From contig JBAYHM010000078.1 in NCBI GenBank assembly GCA_041666155.1, positions 1 to 15,773 on the forward strand: DNA of 15,773 bases. The letters run 5' to 3'. The notes below the pieces were generated by a model. That model did not search any database. It was not told the origin of the DNA and saw only the letters and a program-made list of their open reading frames with translations. The position numbers and the translations under genes were made by a program. Origin of the DNA: SZUA-426 sp041666155 (lineage in GTDB: Bacteria; Spirochaetota; Spirochaetia; Treponematales; Breznakiellaceae). This document shows positions 6,470 to 12,767 of this stretch, piece after piece (position 1 is the stretch's first letter; each line of letters opens with the position of its first letter).

Positions 6470-8122
6470 CTAATCTTCCATGAATGAGGTCAAGTTTCCG
6501 CCGGTCACCATGGGATAGGTGTTTTCGCCCTGCGGAATGCGGCAATCGATAATGTAGGGGCCCTTTGTTTGCGCGGCTGCATCCAATTCCCGTTCCACTT
6601 CCGCCAGGCTAGTCGCCGTTCCTCCCGAAGCGCCCATGCTTCGCGCCATGGCGGCGTAGTCAGCTATCGTTCGGAACTGGCACTCGTACCGTTTTCCGTA
6701 GAAGGCGTCCTGAAGTTGGCGAATCATGCCCAGGTTCGCGTCGTTCATGACCAAGGCGGTTATCGGGAGCTCGTTTTCCGCGGCGGTGACTATTTCCTGA
6801 CAGTTCATAAGGAACGAACCGTCTCCGGAAATGAGGAATATTCGTTCCCCGGGACGGCCGAAAGCGGCGCCGATCGCGGCGGGAAGGCCGAAGCCCATCG
6901 TCCCCAAACCGCCTGAGGTAATGAAGGGGTATTCGGGTGTGACGGAAAGGCAATGCGCCGCGAACAACTGATGGCGTCCGACATCCGTCACGACTGAAGA
7001 CTTCGCGATGCGGGACTGCACCATCTCAAGTATGCGCGGAATGGAAAACTCAAAACGGGCTTCCGGCAAGGGTGTGCTCTTCCCGAGTTCCGTGAACCGA
7101 GTGTGCCATTCCGGCCGCTTGGTTTCCGTTACGAGCTCATCGATTTCTTTGACGATCTGAATCGCGTCGCCGACGATGGGTAGAAAAATGGGGACATTTT
7201 TGCTGATTTCGGCTGGATCGATATCGATATGAATGATTTGCGCGTCTTTGGCGAAGCTCGCCAACGGGCCCGTGGATCGATCCCCAAACCGGGTGCCGAC
7301 GGCGAGAATGACGTCCGCTTCTGAAATAGCCGTGTTCGCGGCGACTCTGCCGTGGTAACCGTAGAGGCCCAGGTAGTTCGGGTGCGTGTTCGGGAAGGCG
7401 CTTTTCCCCATGAGGGAAGTGACGACGGGAATATCGCCCTTGTCGCTGATCGCGGTGAGGGCCTTCGCGCCGAACGCTCCGCCGCCGGCGATTATGATCG
7501 GACGCTTTGCCTGTTCCAAAAGCTTCGCGGCTTTTTTGATTTGGCCCGGATGCCCTTTTATCGTAGGATTGTACCCTTCCAGAATCAGTTTTTTCGATTT
7601 CTCCCGAGAAAACTCGGTTTGCAGTATGTTTTTCGGGATATCGACGAGAACGGGCCCCTTTCGTCCCGTACGGGACAAATAGAATGCCTGCTCAATGCTC
7701 GGCGCGATGTCCTCGGGGGTCTGGACCAGGCTATTGTGCTTGGTGATTGGGATAGTGATGCCGGTGATGTCCACTTCCTGGAACGCGTCGTTGCCGATCA
7801 TCGCTTGGGGGACTTGCCCCGTAATGGCGACGATCGACGAGGAATCCATGAAGGCCGTCGCGATGCCTGTTACCAGGTTGGTCGCGCCCGGTCCGCTGGT
7901 GGCCATGCACACACCGACCTTGCCCGTTGCTCTCGCGTAGCCGTCAGCCATGTGAGCGGCGCCTTGTTCGTGCCGGGACAGGATGTGCCGGATGGACGAA
8001 TGCGCCAACGCGTCGTAAATGGGAAGCGTCGCTCCGCCCGGATAACCGAAAATGTATTCAACCCCTTCGGCTTCCAGCTCTTCCACGAGGGCTTTCGCCC
8101 CCGTCAGATTCCCTTTCTTCAT
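6470..8122 (-). CDS. ilvB: Acetolactate synthase large (catalytic) subunit
   Basis: A 550-residue thiamine diphosphate enzyme that condenses two pyruvates to acetolactate, or pyruvate plus 2-ketobutyrate to acetohydroxybutyrate, the first common step to valine, leucine and isoleucine. The N-terminal domain has the family signature GYPGGATLPIYDAL and catalytic Glu52 (RHEQGAAHMADGYARATG). The central FAD-binding domain spans about 190-330. The C-terminal domain has the cofactor motif GDGSFLMN (433-440) running to Asn460. In the following GMIRQLQDAFYGKRYE, Leu470 occupies the place where most family members have Trp (RQWQ). The start has GGAGG eight bases upstream. It is preceded by a Val/Leu leader ORF and an attenuator terminator (8152-8305) and followed by ilvN. 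Confidence 0.96.
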   Translation of the reverse strand: MKKGNLTGAKALVEELEAEGVEYIFGYPGGATLPIYDALAHSSIRHILSRHEQGAAHMADGYARATGKVGVCMATSGPGATNLVTGIATAFMDSSSIVAITGQVPQAMIGNDAFQEVDITGITIPITKHNSLVQTPEDIAPSIEQAFYLSRTGRKGPVLVDIPKNILQTEFSREKSKKLILEGYNPTIKGHPGQIKKAAKLLEQAKRPIIIAGGGAFGAKALTAISDKGDIPVVTSLMGKSAFPNTHPNYLGLYGYHGRVAANTAISEADVILAVGTRFGDRSTGPLASFAKDAQIIHIDIDPAEISKNVPIFLPIVGDAIQIVKEIDELVTETKRPEWHTRFTELGKSTPLPEARFEFSIPRILEMVQSRIAKSSVVTDVGRHQLFAAHCLSVTPEYPFITSGGLGTMGFGLPAAIGAAFGRPGERIFLISGDGSFLMNCQEIVTAAENELPITALVMNDANLGMIRQLQDAFYGKRYECQFRTIADYAAMARSMGASGGTATSLAEVERELDAAAQTKGPYIIDCRIPQGENTYPMVTGGNLTSFMED

Positions 8123-8151
8123 CGCTGCCTCCAGTCTATGGTTTCAAGCAT

Positions 8152-8181
8152 AAAAAAAGCCCGCCGATAATCGGCGGGCTT
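8152..8181 (-). terminator. Rho-independent terminator in the ilvBN leader
   Basis: A 10-bp GC-rich stem with a 5-nt loop, followed on the minus strand by seven T. It ends about 30 bp before the ilvB start codon, downstream of the leader ORF, so it stops ilvBN transcription early rather than ending an upstream gene. Confidence 0.88.
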
Positions 8182-8220
8182 AGGTTATTCATTGGTATGA
8201 ACGACCTTATATCCCGCCGT
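8152..8220 (-). promoter_or_regulatory. ilvBN transcription attenuator (antiterminator/terminator switch)
   Basis: Read on the minus strand, the terminator is AAGCCCGCCG (8181-8172), loop ATTAT, CGGCGGGCTT (8166-8157), with seven T at 8158-8152. A competing segment CGGCGGG (8219-8213) can pair perfectly over 7 bp with CCCGCCG (8178-8172), the terminator's 5' arm. That segment lies in the last codons of the leader peptide. A ribosome stalled on the upstream Val/Leu codons would leave it free and allow read-through. A ribosome reaching the stop codon at 8207 would cover it and allow termination. The layout is seen directly; the mechanism is inferred by analogy with known amino-acid operon attenuators. 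Confidence 0.85.
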
Positions 8221-8305
8221 ATGAAGAGACTACTAGTACTACTAGTACCGCTACGAGGGAGACGAGGTTTTTGGAAACGTTATTCAGGGCGCCGGAATGC
8301 GTCAT
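8207..8305 (-). CDS. Branched-chain amino acid leader peptide (IvbL-like)
   Basis: A 32-codon ORF from ATG 8305 to TAA 8207. Eight of its residues are Val and five are Leu, concentrated in the stretch LVSLVAVLVVLVV (residues 14-26), with a final Ile32. Five of the eight Val codons are GTA and two of the five Leu codons are CTA; CTA looks scarce in the neighbouring genes. The segment VLVVLV is encoded by a tandem 9-bp repeat (8231-8248). Its composition and position match leader peptides such as E. coli IvbL. Translation probably serves only to sense charged tRNA-Val and tRNA-Leu. There is no Shine-Dalgarno sequence, and the promoter at 8341-8313 would start transcription at or next to the ATG, so translation may be leaderless. 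A small membrane peptide is the alternative but explains the terminator poorly. Confidence 0.85.
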   Translation of the reverse strand: MTHSGALNNVSKNLVSLVAVLVVLVVSSYGGI

Positions 8306-8312
8306 GTTGGAT

Positions 8313-8341
8313 ATAATAACGACAGAGCGAGGATCGGTCAA
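8313..8341 (-). promoter_or_regulatory. Promoter for the ilv leader and ilvBN
   Basis: TTGACC (8341-8336), 17-bp spacer, TATTAT (8318-8313) on the minus strand: five of six matches in each hexamer. The leader ATG begins at 8305, only 7 bp after the -10, so the transcript would start within a base or two of the ATG. Confidence 0.7.
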
Positions 8342-8361
8342 GGATCGCCGACAGGGATTAT

Positions 8362-8390
8362 TTGACGAGTACTTTCGTTACCATTAGAGT
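8362..8390 (+). promoter_or_regulatory. Candidate promoter for the solute-binding sensor kinase
   Basis: TTGACG (8362-8367), 17-bp spacer and TAGAGT (8385-8390). This would start transcription near 8397, about 58 nt before the TTG start at 8455. With the ilv promoter just to the left, the 8191-8454 region is fully used as a divergent regulatory region. Confidence 0.45.
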
Positions 8391-8454
8391 TGAAGAGGAC
8401 AACCCAGGCAAAATCCGGGAATAAAAGTCGGTTTTCCGATAAAGGCGGACGCTC

Positions 8455-10569
8455 TTGCACAGTCCGAAGTCTTTAGCCATAGCACTAGTGTTCGCCGGTG
8501 TTTCGCTGCTGCCTCTCGGCGGACAAACGAGGACGGTAAAGATCGGCGTTTTTCCCGCGGCCCCCTTAGTCCTTGAAAAAGACGGGAAACCCGAAGGTTT
8601 ATTCATCGACCTGATCGACCAGTTCTCCCTGACTCTCGGCTGGCGGGTGCAATACGTGCCGGATACCTGGAGCAACTTGTTGGCGCTGCTGGAGAAGGGG
8701 GAAATCGATCTACTTCCCGCGGTCGGCTATACCCGCGAACGGGCCTCAAAATACGACTTCAGCCGAAATCCGGTCTATATAGACAGCGGAGTGTTGTTTA
8801 CCGGTAAGAAATTCATCCCGCACACCATCTTCGACCTTCAAGGGAAAAAAGTCGCGGCGGTGGACGGAAGTATATTCACCAGCGGCTTCATCGAGTACGT
8901 TTCAACTTTCGGCTTGAGCTGTGAAATCGTCTTGACGCGCGACAACCGAGAGGTGATGCAGGCAATCTCGGGCGGATCGGTCGACGCGGGCGTATGCATT
9001 TATTCACTTGGGAATGAACTGGCCAAAGAGTATCCGGTTCTCATCACGCCGATCAGCTTTTCCCCGATCGCCCTGTCTTTCGCGGTTCCGAAGGGCAAAA
9101 ACGTCGACCTTATCTCCGGCATCGACCGCCTGATGGAAGAAATGGTCGATGATCCGGAATCCCTTTACAGCCGTTCCTTCCGAAAATGGACAATACCCTC
9201 TCCCTCCAAGGAACTTCCCATTTGGCTTTTGTGGGGACTTCTCGGTTTATTGTTGGTCGGTCTTTCTCTGGCCTTTTGGAGTTATCTCCTCAAACGACAG
9301 GTAAAGCTGAAGACGGCACATCTGGAAATCGAGATCGCGGAAAGAAAACGGGCCGAAGAGATATTAAGTCGGCAGTCCGAACGTCTACGGAAGCTGCACG
9401 AGATAGACCTGGCTATTCTGGCGGGCGGCGAAGCGCTTGAAACGATAGCGGGGAAGGCGCTGAGGCACGTCCGGATTCTCCTTTCCTGCCGGCAAACCGG
9501 CATCGGTATTTTTATGCCGGAGGAGAACGAGGTCCGAATCGTCATTGTCGCTGAGAACGGTTTGACGAACTCTCGGGTCCCTCGGGCCTCCCTGGATAAG
9601 GAGTTCGGCGACTTGGGCGCTATTGAGATCCGGCCTGAGAAAACCAATGCGGAAGGCGAACGGTCATTTCTCAACATTCCGCTTATTTCGGTGGATACCC
9701 ACATCGGGGTCTTGAACCTGCAATGGGAAAAGCCCCGAGTCCTTGCGAACGATACGCTTGAAATCGCCGTGGAAGTGGGCGGTCAGATAACGATAGCGAT
9801 AGAGCAGGCCCGGCTCAGGAATGAAACGCAACGACACGCGACCGAATTGGAAAAACGCGTCAAAGAACGCACGGAACTGTTAGAATCCGCCAACCAGGAA
9901 CTGGATGCGTTCAGTTATTCCGTGTCCCACGATCTGCGCGCGCCCCTGCGGGCAATTGACGGGTTCGTACGTATTTTAGTCGAGGATTTCGCACCCGCTT
10001 TGGGCGACGAAGGTAAGAGAATCTGTTCGGTGATAAACGACGGCACGGACAGAATGGGCTGCCTCATCGATAACTTGTTGGCATTCTCCCATATCGGCCG
10101 CGCGGCGCTTGTACCCGTTCCCGTCGAGATGGAGGCGCTTTGTCGATCCACATTTATGGAAATAACGACTGCAGCCGACCGTGAGCGAATCGTTTTTAAT
10201 CTGGATCACCTGGCTCCGGCGATCGGAGATCCGGCTCTCCTCCGCCAAGTCTGGGTCAACCTGCTCGGGAACGCCGTCAAGTATTCTTCAAAAAAAACGG
10301 AAGCGCAAATCGAAGTAAACTCGGAACTCAGGGACGATGGGGTCGTGTATTCGGTGAACGATAATGGAGCCGGCTTCAATATGGACTACGCCGATAAGTT
10401 GTTCGGTGTCTTCCAACGTCTGCACAGTCAGACAGAGTTTCCCGGTACCGGCGTCGGGCTCGCGATAGTCCAGCGGATCATTCTTCGGCACCGCGGGAAA
10501 GTCTGGGCGGAAGGCGAAACGAACAAAGGCGCGACCTTTCATTTTTCGTTGCCGGTTGGGGAAGCGTGA
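8455..10569 (+). CDS. Membrane sensor histidine kinase: solute-binding domain, GAF, HisKA, HATPase
   Basis: A 704-residue kinase. A signal peptide (residues 1-23) is followed by an extracytoplasmic type 3 solute-binding domain (about 28-245: VKIGVFPAAPLVLEKDGKPEG, then EIDLLPAVGYTRERA). One membrane helix lies at 255-279. Inside the cell come a coiled coil, a GAF-like domain (about 311-450), a HisKA domain with phospho-acceptor His492 (SHDLRAPLRAIDGF, the form seen in phytochrome-like kinases) and an ATPase domain (Asn606; DNGAG 636-640; GTGVGL 664-669). It has no receiver domain and no adjacent response regulator, so its partner lies elsewhere. The start is TTG: an in-frame stop lies at 8440-8442, AAAGGCGG is 6 bp upstream of the TTG, and starting later would destroy the signal peptide. 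The bound solute, perhaps an amino acid, cannot be read from sequence. A degraded copy of its last codons occurs at 14165-14208. Confidence 0.92.
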   Translation: MHSPKSLAIALVFAGVSLLPLGGQTRTVKIGVFPAAPLVLEKDGKPEGLFIDLIDQFSLTLGWRVQYVPDTWSNLLALLEKGEIDLLPAVGYTRERASKYDFSRNPVYIDSGVLFTGKKFIPHTIFDLQGKKVAAVDGSIFTSGFIEYVSTFGLSCEIVLTRDNREVMQAISGGSVDAGVCIYSLGNELAKEYPVLITPISFSPIALSFAVPKGKNVDLISGIDRLMEEMVDDPESLYSRSFRKWTIPSPSKELPIWLLWGLLGLLLVGLSLAFWSYLLKRQVKLKTAHLEIEIAERKRAEEILSRQSERLRKLHEIDLAILAGGEALETIAGKALRHVRILLSCRQTGIGIFMPEENEVRIVIVAENGLTNSRVPRASLDKEFGDLGAIEIRPEKTNAEGERSFLNIPLISVDTHIGVLNLQWEKPRVLANDTLEIAVEVGGQITIAIEQARLRNETQRHATELEKRVKERTELLESANQELDAFSYSVSHDLRAPLRAIDGFVRILVEDFAPALGDEGKRICSVINDGTDRMGCLIDNLLAFSHIGRAALVPVPVEMEALCRSTFMEITTAADRERIVFNLDHLAPAIGDPALLRQVWVNLLGNAVKYSSKKTEAQIEVNSELRDDGVVYSVNDNGAGFNMDYADKLFGVFQRLHSQTEFPGTGVGLAIVQRIILRHRGKVWAEGETNKGATFHFSLPVGEA

Positions 10570-10577
10570 AAAGAGGA
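10525..10577 (+). repeat. Left copy of direct repeat: 3' end of the sensor kinase gene
   Basis: These bases encode KGATFHFSLPVGEA, the stop, and the following AAAAGAGG. They align with 14165-14214 at about 42 of 51 columns, with two single-base gaps, in the same orientation. The two copies bracket the racemase-decarboxylase-MocR unit. Confidence 0.7.
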
Positions 10578-10586
10578 CAAAGAATA

Positions 10587-11282
10587 TCACTCGCCCGCGA
10601 GAAAATCGACGGCTGCTCCAGCGTGGAGTCCCATGGTGTCCCAGAGGGGAAGATCGATGTCGCTTTGCTTGATCGCGAGCGGCAGCTCCGTGCATCCGAG
10701 GACGATGCCTTCGATCCCCGCCGAACGCAGGGCCGCGATAACGCCGAGCAACCGGCGCCTTGATTTTTCTTCGAAGACGCCGCAACACAGTTCATCGAAA
10801 ATGATGCGGTTTATTTCGCGGCGATCGTCCTCTTCGGGGATGACCGCCTCTATGCCGAACATCCGCGAAAGCCGCTCTTTGTAGAATCCTTTTTCCATTG
10901 AGGGACGCGTACCGAGGAGTCCTACGCGGCGGACCCCCGCTCCTTTGATAGCGACGGCCGCGGCATCGGCGATATGGATCAGCGGCAACCCGGTTCGCGC
11001 GGCGATGGAATCGGCGAATAGGTGCATTGTGTTCGAGGCGATGAGTATGGCGTCGACTCCCGCGGCGAGAAGCCTGTCCGCTTCGCCGAAGAGCCCGGCT
11101 TCGACTTCGTCCCAGCGCCCCGCGGCCATGTTGTCCGCGTATTCCTGGAAGTCCACCGAGGCGAGCACGAGATGGGCCGAATGGAGGCCGCCGAGCTTGT
11201 CGCGAACGCCTTCGTTGATGAGGCGGTAATAGACTGCCGTCGATTCCCAGCTTGTTCCGCCGATGATTCCAAGCGTCCTCAT
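10587..11282 (-). CDS. Aspartate/glutamate racemase family protein (YgeA-like)
   Basis: A 231-residue PLP-independent Asp/Glu racemase-family protein. It is colinear with E. coli YgeA: GIIGGTSWEST near the start, YYRLINEG, LGGLHSAHL, HIADA, LLGTRPSMEKGFY and GCTELPL. The second catalytic cysteine is Cys197. The residue at the first catalytic position is Ser83 (ASNTMH), not Cys. YgeA itself is reported to have Thr83 there, so this belongs to the atypical one-cysteine group rather than being simply inactive. The reaction would be interconversion of L- and D-aspartate or glutamate; the substrate is inferred. I chose ATG 11282, with AAGGAG 7 bp upstream. It overlaps the decarboxylase stop as ATGA, which implies translational coupling. 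It converges with the sensor kinase gene, 17 bp away. Confidence 0.88.
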   Translation of the reverse strand: MRTLGIIGGTSWESTAVYYRLINEGVRDKLGGLHSAHLVLASVDFQEYADNMAAGRWDEVEAGLFGEADRLLAAGVDAILIASNTMHLFADSIAARTGLPLIHIADAAAVAIKGAGVRRVGLLGTRPSMEKGFYKERLSRMFGIEAVIPEEDDRREINRIIFDELCCGVFEEKSRRRLLGVIAALRSAGIEGIVLGCTELPLAIKQSDIDLPLWDTMGLHAGAAVDFLAGE

Positions 11283-12679
11283 TTGTTCGCTCCTTTTCTC
11301 GCTTCGACAAAGGCACGGATCGACCGATCGACGTCGGTGCTCGTCGTCATGTATGAGCATACGCTGATCCGTATCGCCGCCTCATTATTCCATGTTGCGC
11401 CGCCGCACCACGCCTCTCCCGAGTCTTGAACGCCTTTGAGCGTCGCGCGGGTAAGCTCCGATGAACCGCAGGAAATGAGCACTTGGTTGAATACGACGTC
11501 GTTGAGCACGATGAAACCCGCGGCCCGTAACCCGTCGGCGAACCGAAGGGCGTTGTCGCACAGCTGGTCGACGAGGGCTCCGACACCCGAACGGCCGAGC
11601 GCCTTGAGCGTCGCCCACAGCTCCACGGATCTGGCGCGCCGCGACATGTCGGGGGTGTAGATCATGCCGTCCCTGTTTTCGCTGTAGGCGATATAGGAGC
11701 CCGACATGCGCATCGATCTGATCAACGCTTCGCGATCCCGACAGAAGATGACGCCGTTGTCGTAGGGGGCGTTCAGCGTTTTGTGCGCGTCGGCCGACCA
11801 CGAATCGGCCCCGTCGACTCCATAGACGAGTTTTCGCCGGGTATCCGACGCGGCGGCCCAGAGGCCGAAGGCGCCGTCTACATGTACCCAGGAGCCCGCC
11901 TTCCGGGCTTTTTCGCACAGCGTTTTGAAGGGATCGAAGGAACCCGTACTCACGTTACCCGCTTGGAGAATAAGGAGGCTGCGGTCATCCAGTTCCGGCA
12001 CCGACTCAGGTCTTATGCGGCCTTCGTCGTCAACCGGGACCGATATCACCCGTTCGCGGCCTAGCCCGAGGATGGAAAGCGCCTTGTACACCGTCGAATG
12101 CGCCTGGGCGCCGAGGATGACTTTTATTTCAGGCGCGCCGAAGAGGCCGCGCGCGCCGACGTCGTAACCGGCTTTCCGCAGCAGCTCGTCCCTGCCGACC
12201 GCGAGTCCGCACAAGGTCGCGGTCGAGGTTCCCCCGACGAAACCGGCCGCCGTGCCTTCGGGCAAATGGAGGAGATCGACGAGCCAGCGTTCGCAGACGT
12301 TCTCCAGAACCGACGCGACGGGCGATATCACGTAGAGACCCGCGTTCTGATCCCACGCGTCGGCTATCCATTTCGCGGCCAGCGCGGCGGGAAGAATCCC
12401 GCCGTTGACGAACCCGAAATATCGGCCGCCGGTCTGGGCCGCGGTTGCCGGAGACCCTTTTTCGCAGAGGAGGTCGATGATCATCCGCGGTTCGCAAGGA
12501 CCGTTCGGCAGGTTTTCTTGAAACGCGGCAAGCCCCGCCACAGCCTCCGCCGACGGAAATACTTTCCGCTGATTGACTGATTCCATATAGTCGAGCGCGC
12601 GGTTTTTCGCCAGTTCGAAGAGATCGCGGTCGCCGACATGTTTTCGAAGTTGTTCGCCGATCTGGTTCAAGTTGGGCAT
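11279..12679 (-). CDS. Group II pyridoxal-phosphate-dependent amino acid decarboxylase
   Basis: A 466-residue fold-type I PLP enzyme of the group II decarboxylase family, which includes glutamate, aspartate, diaminobutyrate and aromatic amino acid decarboxylases. Key elements: GGTSTATL for phosphate binding, His194 (GAQAHSTVYKAL) stacking on the cofactor, Asp268 (WVHVDGAFG) for the pyridine nitrogen, and Schiff-base Lys300 in SADAHKTLNAPYDNG. I chose ATG 12679 with GGAG 5 bp upstream; a start at 12742 would extend through the divergent promoter region. The substrate cannot be read from sequence. The coupled Asp/Glu racemase suggests an acidic amino acid, giving beta-alanine or GABA, but diaminobutyrate or aromatic substrates remain possible. 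It is divergent from the MocR gene, its likely regulator. It is rich in CGC/GCC codons by eye, like the other two genes of the unit. Confidence 0.88.
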   Translation of the reverse strand: MPNLNQIGEQLRKHVGDRDLFELAKNRALDYMESVNQRKVFPSAEAVAGLAAFQENLPNGPCEPRMIIDLLCEKGSPATAAQTGGRYFGFVNGGILPAALAAKWIADAWDQNAGLYVISPVASVLENVCERWLVDLLHLPEGTAAGFVGGTSTATLCGLAVGRDELLRKAGYDVGARGLFGAPEIKVILGAQAHSTVYKALSILGLGRERVISVPVDDEGRIRPESVPELDDRSLLILQAGNVSTGSFDPFKTLCEKARKAGSWVHVDGAFGLWAAASDTRRKLVYGVDGADSWSADAHKTLNAPYDNGVIFCRDREALIRSMRMSGSYIAYSENRDGMIYTPDMSRRARSVELWATLKALGRSGVGALVDQLCDNALRFADGLRAAGFIVLNDVVFNQVLISCGSSELTRATLKGVQDSGEAWCGGATWNNEAAIRISVCSYMTTSTDVDRSIRAFVEARKGANK

Positions 12680-12695
12680 ATATTCTCCATGACCC

Positions 12696-12746
12696 AGTAT
12701 GGAATTGACTTTGTATGCAGTCAATACTAATCTTGTATGCAATACA
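12696..12746. promoter_or_regulatory. Overlapping divergent promoters and candidate MocR operators
   Basis: TTGACT (12705-12710) and its reverse complement AGTCAA (12719-12724) lie back to back 8 bp apart and can serve as -35 elements in opposite directions. The minus-strand partner is CATACT (12701-12696) at 17 bp; a plus-strand -10 is weak (TAATCT 12728-12733). A 9-bp direct repeat TTGTATGCA occurs at 12711-12719 and 12733-12741, 22 bp start to start or about two helical turns. The second copy is part of the palindrome TGTAT-GCA-ATACA (12734-12746). MocR-type regulators commonly bind such repeats between themselves and a divergent target. Confidence 0.6.
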
Positions 12747-12767
12747 TTTGGGAGACAGGAGACGCCG

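Noticed and set aside
7352..8170. 272-codon plus-strand frame opposite ilvB
   Set aside because: Antisense shadow of ilvB; its 3' end runs through the attenuator terminator and no protein family is recognisable.
8157..8181. Hairpin upstream of ilvB read as a plus-strand terminator
   Set aside because: The T run is only on the minus-strand side, and no plus-strand gene ends nearby; it fits the ilv leader instead.
8207..8305. Leader ORF as a small hydrophobic membrane protein
   Set aside because: Composition alone would allow it, but the following antiterminator/terminator pair and ilvB make an attenuation leader the simpler reading.
8312..8317. Plus-strand TATAAT as the -10 for the sensor kinase gene
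   Set aside because: No acceptable -35 lies 16-18 bp upstream. The same bases read on the minus strand form TATTAT with a well-spaced TTGACC, and the kinase has a better candidate at 8362-8390.
10590..10601. CTCGC-CC-GCGAG as a terminator between the sensor kinase and racemase genes
   Set aside because: The stem is 5 bp with a 2-nt loop and no T run; too weak and sterically poor.
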